Made by a program: the position numbers and the translations under genes. Shown here piece after piece: positions 1 to 12,812 of a stretch of DNA of 64,000 nt. The notes beneath the pieces are model-generated. The model did not search any database and had not been told where the DNA came from. It saw only the letters and a program-made list of their open reading frames with translations. The DNA comes from Bubalus kerabau (taxonomy: Eukaryota > Chordata > Mammalia > Artiodactyla > Bovidae). Within the stretch, counting starts at the first letter, position 1; each line of letters opens with the position of its first letter. The stretch covers positions 54,572,301 through 54,636,300 of the forward strand of contig NC_073629.1 of assembly GCF_029407905.1 (NCBI RefSeq). The letters run 5' to 3'.

Positions 1-967
1 CCCCATGGACTGCAGCACGCCAGGCTTCCCTGTCCATCACCAACTCCCAGAGCTTGCTCAAACTCATGTCAATCGAGTCAGTGATGCCATCGAACTATCT
101 CATCCTCTGTTATCCCCTTCTGCCTTCAATCTTTCCCAGCATCAGGGTCTTTTCCAATGAGTCAGTTCTTCACATCAGGTGGCCAAAGTACTGGAGTTTC
201 AGCTTCAACATCAGTCCTTCCAATGAATATTCAGGACTGATTTCCTTTAGGATGGACTGGTTGGATCTCCTTGCAGTCCAAGAGACTCTCAAGAGTCTTC
301 AACACCACAGTTCAAAAGCATCAATTCTTCAGTGCTCAGTTTTCTTTAAGGTCCAACTCTCACATCCATACGTGACAACTGGAAAAACCATAGCTTTGAC
401 TCTATGGACCTTTGTTGGCAAAGTATTGTGTCTGCTTTTTAATATGCTGTCTAGGTTTGTCATAGCTTTACTTCCAAGGAACAAGCGTCTTTTAATTTCA
501 TGGCTGCAGTCAATATCTGCAGTGATTTTGGAGCCCAGGAAAATAAAGTCTCTCACTGTTTCCATTGTTTCCCCATCTATTTGCCATGAAGTGATGGGAC
601 CGGATGCCATGATCTTCGTTTTCTGAATGTTGAGCTTTAAGCCAACTTTTTCACTCTCCACTTTCACTTTCATCAAGAGGCTCTTTTGTTCCTCTTTGCT
701 TTCTGCCATAAGGATTGTGTCATCTGCATATCTGAGGTTGTTGATATTTCTCCCAGCAATCTTGATTCCAGCTTGTGCTTCATTCAGCCTGGCATTTTGC
801 ATGGTGTATTCTGCATATAAGTTAAATAAGCAGGGTGACGATGTACAGCCTTGATGTACTCCTTTCCTGATTTGGAACCAGCACATTGTTCCATGTCCAG
901 TTCTACCTGTTGCTTCTTGACCTGCGTACAGATTTCTCAAGGGGCAGGTAAGGTGGTCTGATATTCC
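1..967 (-). mobile_element. BovB (RTE) LINE, 5'-truncated, minus strand
   Basis: The minus strand encodes the C-terminal part of the BovB reverse transcriptase (residues from MGISDHLTC onward) with the catalytic RYADD box and the KIMASGPITSW and YGCESW blocks that recur in the other copies here. The 3' end runs off or ends at base 1. The 5' break is at about 967, followed by unique sequence. The frame is open over 329-970 but lacks endonuclease and N-terminal RT, so it is a dead relic. Confidence 0.9.
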
Positions 968-970
968 CAT
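329..970 (-). pseudogene. BovB reverse-transcriptase fragment (213 residues)
   Basis: Open reading frame inside the BovB copy containing motif B (KGVHQGCTSSPCLFNLY) and the catalytic YADD, then the thumb region. It lacks motif A and everything N-terminal. Not expected to be functional. Confidence 0.8.
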
Positions 971-2260
971 CTATTTAAACAGTAGATAGATGATAGATAA
1001 TCTTCCAAATTTATATTGAAGAAAGGGGCCTCTGAGTGAGAGAACAGTGTGGGCAAAGGCATGGAGGTTTGGGAAGGCCTGGCCCATGGACTGCCATCCC
1101 GTTCCCTGCCATTCCTGTGGTGGGCCTATAGGAATGCATGTGGGAAGTCCAGCACTGCCCTGAGGGTTTGGGTGCTGGCCAGAAGCAAATCACTGGGGTC
1201 AGGTCACAGTGCTGCTTTGTTAAATCTCACAGTGTACTAGAGGGCAAGAATATGAACATTTCCAGTGAGTCACATGTAAATGTGTCTCTTTCTCAAGGTA
1301 CTGAGGTGGGAGGTTGGAGGAGGCGGCTCCTGTCATTCTGGGTGACAGAGCGAAAAGTCAACATGGTTACATTTCTGCTGCTAATGTCATTCCAGTCATG
1401 TGGAGTCGAATTTAATTTTCTCAACCTTCTTCTCTCTATAGCTACAAGAGACAAGACTTCTTCCTTTAATCACACAATCTGACTGAGGAAGAACAGACAA
1501 GTGTGACTGTGGTACATGGTTTCAGAGAAGGCTCTGCCTGCCCTGTTCTCAGCAGTGCCCTGCGTGGTGGTGGGTACATGCTTGGTACCAACAGGGAACC
1601 CTTCTTGCCTTCCTTTGCATCGTAATATGGTTACCTGATTGATTCCTGATATCAGGAACCGATACCTTCCCGGTTACCTGATTGCTCCCAGGGAGATGTG
1701 GGTGCTGTCCAGGGCATGGCTGGTTTTCTCAACCATCTCTTGGCTGTCTGTCCTCTTCATATGAGCAGAGAGAAAAGAGGGAGGAAAGAAAGGGGCCGTG
1801 TGCCCCTAATGGATCAGGTTCTCTGTTTTCTGGTCTGACGTACTTTTCTCTTTCAGAGGAGAACATCCCCTCCACGTGTAGGCCAGTCCAATCGGCAGAC
1901 ATTCACAGAGAATCTCAAGTCCCGTGCTGACGCTTCAGGCAGCCATGGGTGCTGTCCACACCAGATTTACGGTCTAGTCAGGAACACAGATGTTAAACAA
2001 GTAGTAGTTACCAAGGGGATGGCTACCTCAAAGTAGAGTGCCAGTCGCCATGAGAACGCACAACAGGGGAGCCTGAATGTGGACTTGGTCAGGCAGCTGC
2101 TATGCTGGGGAAGTGACCACTAAACCCAAGAAATGGAAGAACTCAAGTTAGTTAGACAAATGGAACATGAAAGAGAAAAACATGCGTAAAGATAAAGATG
2201 AGAAAGTATACATTTTAAAGATTTTCTACCATCTATCTTTGGCAGGAAAACTCATGACCA
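970..2260. other. intergenic, no gene recognised
   Basis: No open frame above chance length and no young repeat. The stretch around 1020-1130 resembles a decayed mammalian interspersed repeat but cannot be assigned. Confidence 0.5.
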
Positions 2261-2264
2261 CTAA

Positions 2265-2530
2265 CATGTAGTGAACTCTCACTGGGGTTGAACTTGATGC
2301 TAAGCATTGTACTTAATCTCCTGGAATCCTCCTGAGACCAAGGGAGGTCTGTTTTCATGAGGCTGCTTGTCTTGTCATTGATCCCGCTGTATCCTCAATA
2401 CCTAAGGTAGCCCCTGTGTGGGAGCAGGCACTAAATATTTGTAGGATAGAGTCTACACTTTACAGATGAGCAAACTGAGGCTTAGAGAGGTAAGGTTACC
2501 CAGATCTCACTGGTAGAGATAAGACTCCAA
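2265..2530 (+). repeat. MIR-like SINE relic with internal insertion
   Basis: The core TTTACAGATGAGCAAACTGA, then GGCTTAGAGAGGTAAG and a downstream CAACCCAGG, is typical of MIR. The left part (GATGCTAAGCATTGTACTTAATC) matches the MIR head. About 100 bases of unrelated sequence separate them. Confidence 0.6.
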
Positions 2531-2534
2531 CCCA

Positions 2535-4765
2535 GGGTGCAGCCGGCTGACAGCCCAGCTCTAAGACAAGGGGCTTGCTTTCTCCTCTTCTAAACATGGC
2601 AGAGTTCACACCTAGGCCTGGAGCAGTCTTCAGCTGTACCAGGGCACAAACTAGGTGCACAACACACAGCTCCAGGGCTGCCAATCATGGGTCAGAATAG
2701 CCAGACAAGTCTGCCCTTGGCGTTGGCACCCTGCAGGGGCTGTACCCTTAAAACAGGGAGGAGCTGACACCTATCAGCGCACTCAAGCCTGGAAGCGTGT
2801 CTCTGCAGCTGGAGCCTGTTAGCTGATGGAACACTTAGGCCCAGAGCCCCATGAAACAGAAACCAAAGAACTGAAAACTTGGAGGCAGCAGTTGGTCTCA
2901 GGTTAGACTCTGGGCTGGACATCAGTGGTGATCAGCCTTGGATTTCATGCTTTGGTGTTAAAAGCCCAAGAGGGTCAAGTACCTCCCAGGTCACCTTTTT
3001 ACCCGTGCCACTTACAGGGAATTGTAACCTGAGATGACATAGGACCTCCTGGGAATGCGCCTATCTGCCCTGCCCTCCATGGCTCCTTTTCACCGCACAT
3101 CTGGTTCTCTTGTTGGGAGGCTTGGCAGAACAACCTTTTAAAACCATCCCAGCCTCCCTCGCCTGCTGTTATGCAGTAGGTTCTTAAGTGAATAAAAGAG
3201 TTGTTCACATGCCATAAAAATGAGTCATTTATAAAGCTAAAAATTAAATGTATGACATGCTCGAGCTCTTAGGAAAATTACTCAATAATAACCCTGATCA
3301 ACACTTCCCACTTACTGAGCATCTTACATAGATCAGAATACTGGAATTGGAAGGCACTCTAGGGAACACCTAAGCTCACCCTCTCATTAGGCTCTGTTAG
3401 ATGGGGACCCTAGCACACAGGCAACCACAGATCACACTGGAAATGGCAGTTGCAAGGGCCAATGCCAAATGCTAAGAGTCACAAGGATCCCACATTCTCT
3501 CCCACTACAAGCTGGCCCCTGGCATCCTCAGCCTGTCCAAACTCCTGAGCCACAGTTCACGCCAAGAAGGGGATTCCCTTTAGCCACTCTGGCCAGGGGC
3601 TCAGTTGGGGCCCCTGCCGATTATCTGAGGCAGCACCTGAGCCATTTGGCTCATTTTCAATCTTGGGAAAAAAAAAATCTCGGTGGGTGCTTTTTCTAAG
3701 CTGGGGGAATTAGACTCATCATCAGAAAGAAAAAGCGAGGCAGGTCAATTTCTTTCATCTTCTAGAAGACTAAAAAAGCAGCTAATGTGATGTTGCAAAG
3801 TCACTTGGTAAGCCATCTTCTGTTCCTGAGCTGAGCTCGGTGGCTGGGGTGCAAGCTTATCTGGGAGCTGCAGTTCCACTGTGTGAAGGGCCTTGGAGGT
3901 GGTTGATTGGGCAGCTCACAGTGGGTCTGATGTGCCCTTGTCTTGAAGGGCAGGCGTTCTGAAGAAACCAAGGGGAAATGCCAAGTGAACCAAGGCTTCA
4001 AGGAGTGGGTTCTTGGAGCCTGAGGTGAGGCTTTCTCCATGATTAGGGATATGTTCAGCAAATATGCAGAGCCAGGGAGGGACACATCACCAGCTTGGGG
4101 TGAGGAACACAGCTCCTTATCCAGAGCACAGCAGGAATTCAATAAGGACAGTATCACCTACCCCTCCTCCGCACTCTCCAAAAGTCCACATCAGCAGAAT
4201 GAATTTAGAATCAATTTAGCCTGAACTGTGATTGATAGTCATTTTGCAAGTCTAAAATGTCTGCCAGCATCTCTGTATAATAAACCAAGATTCTCAGGCA
4301 GTTAAACTGTAACAGCAATTCTGTATTAAACCCAAACTGACTGGGAGCCCCATGTGCACCTTGAAGCAAGGACCAAAATATTGACAACTCTTTTTCTAAC
4401 AGGATAAGGTCTTCATCCATCATCTCCCACAGGGTCTGAAACTCAGAATGGCACTCTGTTTCTCTGATGAGAGCACATGTGCTCATAGTTTAGGTTAGGA
4501 CATTGAAAGAAAAACTCTGCAGTTTCAAAAATAACCACAAGTTTAAAATTACATTAGTCGTTTGGATGAAATTGTTGTATTTATACTAAAGGGTGTTTGA
4601 AGCGATGTGTTTGTGTATATGGATATATCTGTGTGCATATCAATCCTTTCCCAGCATGCCTGCACAGTCTAAAGGACAGAATACTGGATCAGATGCCGAA
4701 ATCCTAGGCTGTTCTCACACCACCATCACTTGCTTGTCACATGATCCTGGCAGTGTGCACTATAC
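2535..4765. other. intergenic, no gene recognised
   Basis: Only short chance frames on both strands; no splice-flanked coding segment or young repeat seen. Confidence 0.5.
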
Positions 4766-4910
4766 AAAAAGCAGTGCTTTGGTGCTAGAGTCTCCAGTTC
4801 AAAACCTGGGTCTGCCAGCTCTATAATCTAACATGTCACCTCATGTCATTTAACCATCCTGGATTGACTTCTCTTTTCTAAAAATGGAGACCGTGCCTAT
4901 CTTAACACAT
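4765..4910 (+). repeat. MIR-like SINE relic
   Basis: Contains the MIR-type order: GTGCTAGAGTCTCCAGTTC, AACCTGGGTCTGCCAGCTCT, then a TTCTAAAAATGGAGACCGTGC segment. Decayed. Confidence 0.45.
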
Positions 4911-5194
4911 TTTAAACACATTTATAAAGTCTATGGCCATTGAACTCCTAAGTTCTCAATAATGATTAATTATTGATGGCTGCTTTCAGAGCCTAGCTGA
5001 TAAGTGAAGTGGGGATAGGAGCCTCAAGTGCTTTGGGCCCAGCACTGCACTTTGCACAGAAAGTGTTATTATCAGGATACCGGACATAGCTAAAATGAAT
5101 GCAGCTTGTTAGAGAAGGCACAGGGCTTGCAGTTAGGGAGGAAGTTTGGGTGCTAGTCTTGGCTCTTCCACTGGGCTTTGGTTTTAGACTAGCA

Positions 5195-5402
5195 GAGCTT
5201 CCCAAGTGGCACTAGTGGCAAAGAACTTGCCTGCTAATGCAGGAGGTGGGTTTGATCCCTAGGATGGGAAGATCCCCTGGAGGAGGAAATGGCAACCCAT
5301 TCCAGTATTCTTGCCTGGAGAATCCCATGGATAGAGGAGCCTGGCGGCTGCAGTCCTTAAGATTGCAAAGAGTTGGACACGACTGAAGCGACCTAAGCAC
5401 AG
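5195..5402 (+). mobile_element. Bov-tA SINE
   Basis: tRNA-derived head (CTTCCCAAGTGGCACTAGTG, with a box-B-like GGTTTGATCC) joined to the Bov-A body (GGCAACCCATTCCAGTATTC) and ending GTTGGACACGACTGAAGCG. Plus orientation. Confidence 0.9.
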
Positions 5403-5404
5403 CA

Positions 5405-5592
5405 TACTCCAACCTTTTTGGCACCAGGGACTGGTTTCATGGAAGACGATTTTCCCATGAATCAGGATGCAAGCAATGGGGAGTGAAGCTTCACTCACTT
5501 GCCCACCACTCACATCCTGCTGGGTGGCCTGGTTCCTAATGTGCCACAGATGGGTACTGCTTCATGGCCTGGGGGTTGGAGACCCCTATTAT
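5405..5592. repeat. DNA-transposon relic, family not assigned
   Basis: Begins CCAACCTTTTTGGCACCAGG and ends GGGGGTTGGAGACCCC, so the two ends are near-complementary. The inner sequence matches a familiar short non-autonomous mammalian DNA element with an internal deletion. Confidence 0.55.
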
Positions 5593-6139
5593 AGACTCCT
5601 GTGCTCCCGAGAAGAGCACAAACAGGGGGATATGCAGATTTCGGTGCCACCTCTCTCAGGCAGTGGGCTTGTGAGCTTAGACAAGTCACCTAGGGTTTCC
5701 TCGTCTAAAAAGTCTTCATGGTTTCTTCTGTTGGCAAGTTCTGTGATCCTAGGAGAGGATGGGCTCAGGAGAGCTCAGGAGCTCTCATTGGCTCAGGAGA
5801 AGACAAACTAAGATAGATATGGAACAGGAGGAAGCAACAGGCTTAAAGCTATCAAGAGGAGACCAGTGCACTCTGAAAAGCAGAGTCTTCAAATACTCAG
5901 GTGGGTGAGAGGGTGAAGTGCTCATCCTGGGTGCTGTTTACCTAAATCTCTGTAGAAAGAGCTTTGCAGACCTGTAAGTTACATTGGATTCCTCTTCTGA
6001 ACAGTCACAAGGTGTTGGGGAAATTCTCATTTTTAAGTTTGTTTTCTTATCTGTGAATTGGGAATAACACACCAAATAAGGTTGCTGGCTGGACTGAGAC
6101 AGCACACAGGAAGAACCCACTAGAGTACTCAGCCGGTTG

Positions 6140-6352
6140 CAGGAGGTACATGCTCAGTCGCGTCCAACTCTTTGTGACCCATGGACTGTAGCCTGCCAGG
6201 CTCCTCCTGTCCATGGAATTTTCCAGGCAATAATACTGGAGCAGGTTACCATTTCCTTCTCCAGGGGATCTTCCCGACCCAGGGATCGAATCTGTGTCTC
6301 CTGCATTGGCAGGTGAATTCTTTACCACTGCTGCCACCTGGGAATCCACAGA
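6140..6352 (-). mobile_element. Bov-tA SINE
   Basis: Reverse orientation: GCTCAGTCGCGTCCAACTCT, the Bov-A body, then the tRNA-like head reversed, ending CACTGCTGCCACCTGGGAAT. Confidence 0.9.
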
Positions 6353-6715
6353 AGGTAAATGATGTTATTGGTGTATCCCAATATGATGCTTCCCCCAAGG
6401 TGGCAGACTCCAAGCTGTAGGAGCAGGGATGAAATGATTAGATTTTTATCTTTCCTCAGTTTGAAGCCATTAATGAGGTCTGTAATATATTGTTCTGCCC
6501 AGGAATCACCGGGCCAGCGAATTTCCCTCAGGCCTCAGAATGCAGACTGAATCAATGCTTTTTCACTTGGCTCCTTCTTCTTCTGGATTTCCTTTTTTAC
6601 AGAGCAGTTACCCAAGACTGGTTCAGTCTATTATGAAAAGGGTGACAGAACTGCTCTTTTCTCAAACCCAAAATGACCTGTGGAGTCTTTTTAGGATGTG
6701 CCATAGAAGCACGTT

Positions 6716-6850
6716 TGGAGAAGGAAATGGCAACCCACTCCAGTGTTCTTGCCTGGAGAATCCCAGGGACGGGGGAGCCTGGTGGGCTGCTGTCTATGGG
6801 GTTGCACAGAGTCGGACACGACTGAAGTGACTTAGCATAGCATAGCATAG
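6716..6850 (+). mobile_element. Bov-A monomer SINE with (TAGCA)n tail
   Basis: Single Bov-A unit (AGAAGGAAATGGCAACCCAC to GGACACGACTGAAGTGACT) with a pentanucleotide TAGCA tail of about four units. It is flanked by an exact 14-bp target-site duplication CATAGAAGCACGTT at 6702-6715 and 6851-6864. Confidence 0.9.
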
Positions 6851-6869
6851 CATAGAAGCACGTTAAGAC

Positions 6870-9420
6870 ACAGGCACATGAGACAAGGATGTGAATCCTA
6901 ACCGTTTAGGGAAAGACTAGAGGGAAACTCCCTTCAGACAGGTGGCATTTGGTCCCCCCAATGTTCCAACATTTGCCTCGGTACTAACTTACAAAGAACA
7001 CCAAATATTATTGGAATAATTGATAATAGATCAGGACCAATTAACTTGAGTTTTCATATGCAATTCATTAGGTTACCAGCCTAAGGACTGCAAATTGGTC
7101 CTACTTCCATCCAGCACAGCGAATAAGTCTATCATTTGGAATCTGAAATTGTGACAGGAAACTACTTTGTAGGAAGGGAGAATCCTGATAACTGAAAGAC
7201 ATTTATTTTTTTTCAAATGCATCCTATTTTATTCAGCATGTTATATTCAATGGTCCAAATCTATTACTCCTCTTCTGGTAAACCTACAACCTGAGGAACC
7301 TGGGAAACCACCCTGTCCCTAGTATAATCCCATTTGCCTCCAGTTCCTAGGCTTGCAAGCACGTCGAGCCAACTGACAGTCATACTCCTCTGGACACTGT
7401 GATTTCAAAGATATTTATTTTGATGACTACAAAGTAAAACATCTCCCTTGATATAATGGGTATTTAATACTCTCAAAGTTGGGATTTAGTAAAGGGTGAT
7501 TTATGTAAGCTTGGAATATGTGGCTAGGACAATGCTAAATGGTCCAGTCAGAGACAGAGATACTGAAGGGTATAGCACCTGAAATCTGGGAAGGAAAAGA
7601 GTTGGGTCAAAAGAGAAGGATGCTCTGGGGAGAAAAAAGAGAGGGGAGACCCAGCAGCTGATGGGCCTGCTCGTGAGGCCTGGGAGAGGAGACTGTCTGT
7701 TGGGGTGTTTGATAGAAATACTATGAGGACTTATTTACAGTATCTCCCCAATCCCCACCTCTCTCTGCTCAGTCATCTTTAAGCTCTACCTCACTTTTTT
7801 GTGAGTATTGCTTTTGGAGAAGGAAATAATTAGCCTATTTAAGCTTCATGATTTTTACTAGTAGAAAACCAGCTCCCCAATCTTTACCAAATACCTAATA
7901 AATGAACATTCAAAGCACGTTTCAAGGTTGCTGAATTGTTTCCTGCCCAGGCACCCAACATGTCCTGTCTGATCCTGGTGCTGGGCATTGCATAGGGCTT
8001 TCTACCTGCATCTCATTTGAGATGGAGTCTCTGAGATTAAGTGAGGGCCACTGAATTCTAAAGATCTTCCCTCGGGAGGCAGGCAAGGAGAAACTGAATA
8101 AAAGGGGGAGAAATAGGAACTAGGCAAGCTTCTGTTTGATTTATTCTCTTCTCAGCGGCAGAGGGAGGCAGAGAGTAAAAAAAAAATGATGTGCCTGAAG
8201 CCCTACACAAACCAACAACAGGCCTGTGTAAAAAGGCACACAAAACGTAAGGTATTTGCTATATAAGTAGTAATCTGAAAAGCTCAGTGGCACACAGGCT
8301 GTTCTATAGAAGTACTGTATTTAGGAGGCAGGACTTAGAACTCTCATATGGAGCCTAATGAGACAACACAGGGTGAATAGAAACTTATATTTTCCAAAAA
8401 GAGACTACACATGTTGAAAGATGACTTTTTTCTGATCCTTCCTTGGCATATAGATATTTTTCTGTAAATATGGAGCTGAGTTCAAGCCCTGGCTTTGTGC
8501 CTTTGGATAAACTGCTTTTCTCTGGATCTCAGAGATGAGGAGGACACAGAAAACAAGCTAGGACCCTGAATTTCAGAGAATCCAAACAAGGGGCAGAAAC
8601 CCAACCCAGCTCCAGAGCATCAGGCTGTGGCCTCAACAGCATGGCCACAGCTTCTGCCTGCACAGCCAGGCTCCCTTCAAAACATGTTTGAAAAATGATT
8701 TGCAAAGTGGAAAGGAGTGAAGAACGCGGAGTCACCCTTGTTGCCACGATTGTGGGGGCTGGTGACTGCCTTCTGGGCTTTTAGGACAGGACTCAGCCAA
8801 AGCACCTCGCAGTGATGCCTTAGGTCAGGCACTGGTTTTCATCTCCTCCACATATTCCCATTCCCAAGGCATTTAGAGGTGAGAGAAAGCTTTGCTTAAA
8901 GTACATTTCCAGGGAAAAATAGTGCCATCTAGTTTCCTTCATAACCTGCTTCAGTCTATATCAGGTTCTGCCTTCCAGCAGAGAAAAGTTCTTGGTATCT
9001 GCTTCCTAATGTGCTCCTGAAACTCTGTGTGTGATTGAGAGAGGGGAAAGTCTTCTATCCCAAAGTTCAAACTATTATGTACCTGGTTTACCAGATAATT
9101 CCATCTCTTCTCCCTACCTAAACGTCAACATCTCCTGTCTTAGTTTTTTACTTTTTATTTCATCTGGTCCACTAGTCAATGTTAGTGCTAAACCAACAGC
9201 AAATGGAGAAACAGGAGCCAAGAAGAAGAAAGGGAGAGAGATGGGTTGGTTTGTGAACCAGTCCCAAGGGACAAACACTGCTTGACAGACGAATCAGGAG
9301 AGTGACAGATTGCATACCCTCCCACAGTGCATTCTAGGATCAGTCCAACAGTTTTCAGAGCCTTGTGGCCATTGTAGCATAGTTTAAAAACTCATATTAC
9401 TGTTATGATAGTCATACCAC
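6870..9420. other. intergenic, no gene recognised
   Basis: No coding frame above chance. A weak MIR-like core is visible near 8480-8540. Otherwise unassigned. Confidence 0.5.
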
Positions 9421-9421
9421 C

Positions 9422-9632
9422 ATTCCTTGGTGGCTCGGTGGTAAAGAATCTGCCTGCCAATGCGGAAGCCACAGGAGACGTGGGTTCCATCCCTGGGTCA
9501 GAAAGATCCTCTGCAGGAGGAAATGGCAACCCACTCTAGTATTCTTGCCTCGGAAATCCCTTGGACAGAGGAGCTTGGTGGGCTACAGTCCATGGGGTCG
9601 CAAAGAGTCAGACACAACTTAGCAACTGGAAG
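9422..9632 (+). mobile_element. Bov-tA SINE
   Basis: TTGGTGGCTCGGTGGTAAAG head with a short duplication in the tRNA part, then the Bov-A body, ending CAGACACAACTTAGCAACTG. It lies just beyond the proposed 3' end of LRRC8B. Confidence 0.9.
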
Positions 9633-9792
9633 ACAGCTACATAAATTTGAAATTTTTCATTTGGTGAACAATATAACAACACAACTGCACAGGGAACCCT
9701 GGGAAGAGGAGGGACTCACTTCTGGAACTTGGGCACTGATAAATGTATACAGGTAAAATTAGTCCAGTCAACTTCTTCCAACACTGAATCTG

Positions 9793-9808
9793 TTTTTATT
9801 TGCTATTT
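9793..9808 (-). terminator. candidate distal polyadenylation signals of LRRC8B
   Basis: Two overlapping-range TTTATT motifs on the plus strand (AATAAA on the gene strand) lie within 16 bases. This is the last such cluster before the SINE at 9422-9632. Assignment as the actual cleavage signal is inference. Confidence 0.35.
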
Positions 9809-11484
9809 ATTATAAAAACTGAATCTGTATGTTACATAAAAGTTATTTTAAAAACAATAAAGTTCACTCAAAAGTACTAAATCTCAGGCAGAGGGATTTC
9901 ACACCAAAATCCAGATTTACATGGTAAACCTGAGGGCCAAAAGCATTCAGCTCACAACAAAATCTTACATTTTCTAATAATTCATTACCAGAAGCAAAAA
10001 CCAATTATGTACATGCTTCAAAATATATGACAAAAACAAAATAACAAATGCAAGCATTCCCTGTGAAGCTAACTACACAAAATGTTTCTTCTCAGAATTG
10101 GCCCTTTATTTTGTTGAGAGTGAAACATTTGAAGAGCTTGAAAAATATTTAAGCATGAATATTTAGGTTTATACACAATACATATATGTACAAACACACC
10201 CATTCTGATTCTATGCCCCTTTGAATTTTTTAAATTGCACCATCTCTGTTAAGAGATAACATGTAACATGCAGGAGGCATTCCTAATTGTTTTTCTCAGC
10301 CGTAGTGTATTATAGAAGTCAAATGCAAAATTTAAATATGAATTCTGTTCAATCGGAAGCCATCTCAACTCAGTACTTTGGCTCTTATATTCTATGCTAA
10401 TACTTTAGGTTTTGATGGAATTGTTCATATATTTAAAAAGGTGAGGAAAATGTAGTTCATTACCAGAAGGTACTTAGTAGATAGGTCTCAGTGGATGTAG
10501 AAGTGATGGACCAGAGGCAGGAAGAAACCAGTTAAACTGGTTTCTTTGCACTGCTTCAGCTTTTCAGATACAGCTGAAGAAATTATTTGATCATATCCAG
10601 GGCATTTTGCAACAGTTATTAGTTTAGGCCATTTCATGTATATAATGTCTTCATAATTCAAACCAGGGTACAAAATAACTCCTCCCCAGACCAGACTTCC
10701 TTGTTTCTAGAAAGAAATAAACACAGATTCTGATGCAATATACAGTTCCTGAAAACAAAGTGGATTTACAGTTATATTCTCATTCTCTCTGTTATATTGG
10801 TATGGATGAAGAATCACTGGATCAGCTCTGAACACTGCAAGGATGGGTTGAGTAGAACAATTCAATTAGGCATAATTATAGGCTTTGGCTTCCCCCCAAA
10901 TAAATACATGCTCCAGTAGTATTTCAAGTTCTCTAGCACAAATATATTCTATTACTATATCAATTTAAGGAGGTGGGTGAGCAGAGAAGGAAAACAAAAT
11001 AGCTTATGTGGATGGGACGTTACAAGAAAGTGAAGATGGAAAGAGTATTTGATTGAAAATACAAGGAAATAAAACTAAACCCACAGAATAATTGTTTGAT
11101 TATTTTAATGGTTTTGAACCCATCAATATTATGCAACATTTTAATTCAACATACAAAATTTAAATCATGAGACACCTGAAGAACAGAAACAAATATTTCC
11201 ACTATCAAACAATAATTTTATACAGATAACAGCTCCCCACAGCACATACACTGGCGCTATGCCACAACGATGAGATCTTGGCATCTCTGTTTACCCTGTT
11301 TAACACAAACATTTGCTAAGTGACAGTGAAACATGGTGGTATCAGGAGAAAATGAAGACGAAGGATGAAGAATGAAAACACCTCATCTGTGTGCTACAGA
11401 GATGGACCTTAATGTACATTAGGGTCAAAACCACTTAGGTTGCTGACCAAGTCTGAGCATTTGGTTTTCTTTTAATAAGTATTC

Positions 11485-11690
11485 TTGGGCTTCCCTGGTG
11501 GCTCTGCTGGTAAAGAATCTGCCTGCAATTGGGAGACCTGGGTTTGATCCCTGGGTTGGGAAGATCCCTTAGAGAAGGGAATGGCTACCTGCTTCAGTTT
11601 TCTGGCCTGGAGAATTCCATGGACTGTATAGTCCATGGGGTTGCAAAGAGTCAGATACGACTGAGTGACTTTCATTTTCATTTCTTTTTA
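11485..11690 (+). mobile_element. Bov-tA SINE inside proposed LRRC8B 3' UTR
   Basis: GGGCTTCCCTGGTGGCTCTG head, body with a few changes, ending AGATACGACTGAGTGACTTT. Antisense to LRRC8B. Confidence 0.9.
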
Positions 11691-12203
11691 CTTTAATATT
11701 ATAGCTAAGAGAATAGAGCACTCCATGATTACAAGTAAGGAATAAAAAAGAATTAATATTTTAGCATTAACCTACAACCACTTGCAACTTTGGAAAAATA
11801 TTACACATATTCAAAACGAATAAATTTTGTACACATAGGGATGTGCATGCAGGCTCATCATTGTGTATCTGTGTGTGTGTATGTAAATAAATGCATCTAG
11901 TCTAGCATAAGCCATCAACTTTGTTCTGAATAACATCCATATTTATTTTTTGGAAAGTGCAGTACACATTCTTGGAAAGCAAGTGTCAACTGGTCTCAAA
12001 ATTATAATTGAATAAACTTCATTTGCTTCTTTGAAAACTCTCTTTCAAAATGAAGTTCTGCTCCAATATTGCATTAAAGTTGGCAAACACCACAGGTTTG
12101 TTAAGTGGTGGTCTCAGAGTTCATGGCATCTGTGTTACATCATTCCCAAAGCTACCTAAACACTGGTGAATAGGATTGAAATAAAAATGTATAATATTAT
12201 ATA

Positions 12204-12408
12204 TGAAACAAGTCGCCAGTCCAGGTTTGATGCATGACACTGGATGTTTGGGGCTGGTGCACTGGGACGACCCAGAGGGATGGTATGGGGAGGGAGGAGG
12301 GAGGAGGGTTCAGGATGGGGAACACGTGTATACCTGTGGCGGATTCATGTTGATATATGGCAAAACCAATACAATAAAGTTAAAAAATAAAATAAAATTA
12401 AAAAAAAA
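12204..12408 (+). mobile_element. ruminant L1 3' end, heavily 5'-truncated
   Basis: Matches the 3' UTR end of the L1 at 45540-45760 (CGCCAGTCCAGGTTTGATGC, GGTGCACTGGGACGACCCAG, CAAAACCAATACAATAAAGT) and ends in an A-rich tail. Antisense to LRRC8B. Confidence 0.88.
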
Positions 12409-12597
12409 GTTAACTTGAAAGGAGTTTGCACTAGTAACCAAATTCTTGTGTTTGGAAAGCAGCTTACAAAACTCATTATGATAGTAATTTGCTTCCAGAA
12501 ATGTAGACAGGTGATAAGGAAGATTTAGCTAGTGCCTTTTGCAGGTGAACAGAACCTGGTGACTAGCCAGGAGGGGCTGTAGACTGTCAGGGGAATG

Positions 12598-12812
12598 GTG
12601 TGTACGTGCTCAGCCGCTCAGTCATGTCCGACTTTTTGCGACCCTATGGACTGTAGCCTGCTAGGCTCCTCTGTCCATGGGATTCTCCAGGCAAGAATAC
12701 TGGAGTGGGTTGCCATCTCCTCCTCTAGGGGATCTTCCCAACCCAGGGATCGAACCCACGGCTCCTGCATTGACAGGCGATTCTTTACCACTGTGCCACC
12801 TGGGAAACCCCA
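12598..12812 (-). mobile_element. Bov-tA SINE inside proposed LRRC8B 3' UTR
   Basis: Reversed Bov-tA flanked by a near-perfect 12-bp duplication: CAGGGGAATGGT on the left, CAGGGAAATGGT on the right. Sense with respect to LRRC8B. Confidence 0.92.

Noticed and set aside
54..626. 190-residue plus-strand open frame
   Set aside because: Antisense of the BovB reverse-transcriptase fragment on the minus strand; the same shadow recurs at the other BovB copies.
5195..5270. tRNA gene (A/B box-like sequence)
   Set aside because: tRNA-derived head of a Bov-tA SINE; no cloverleaf-complete tRNA, and the same head recurs at many sites.
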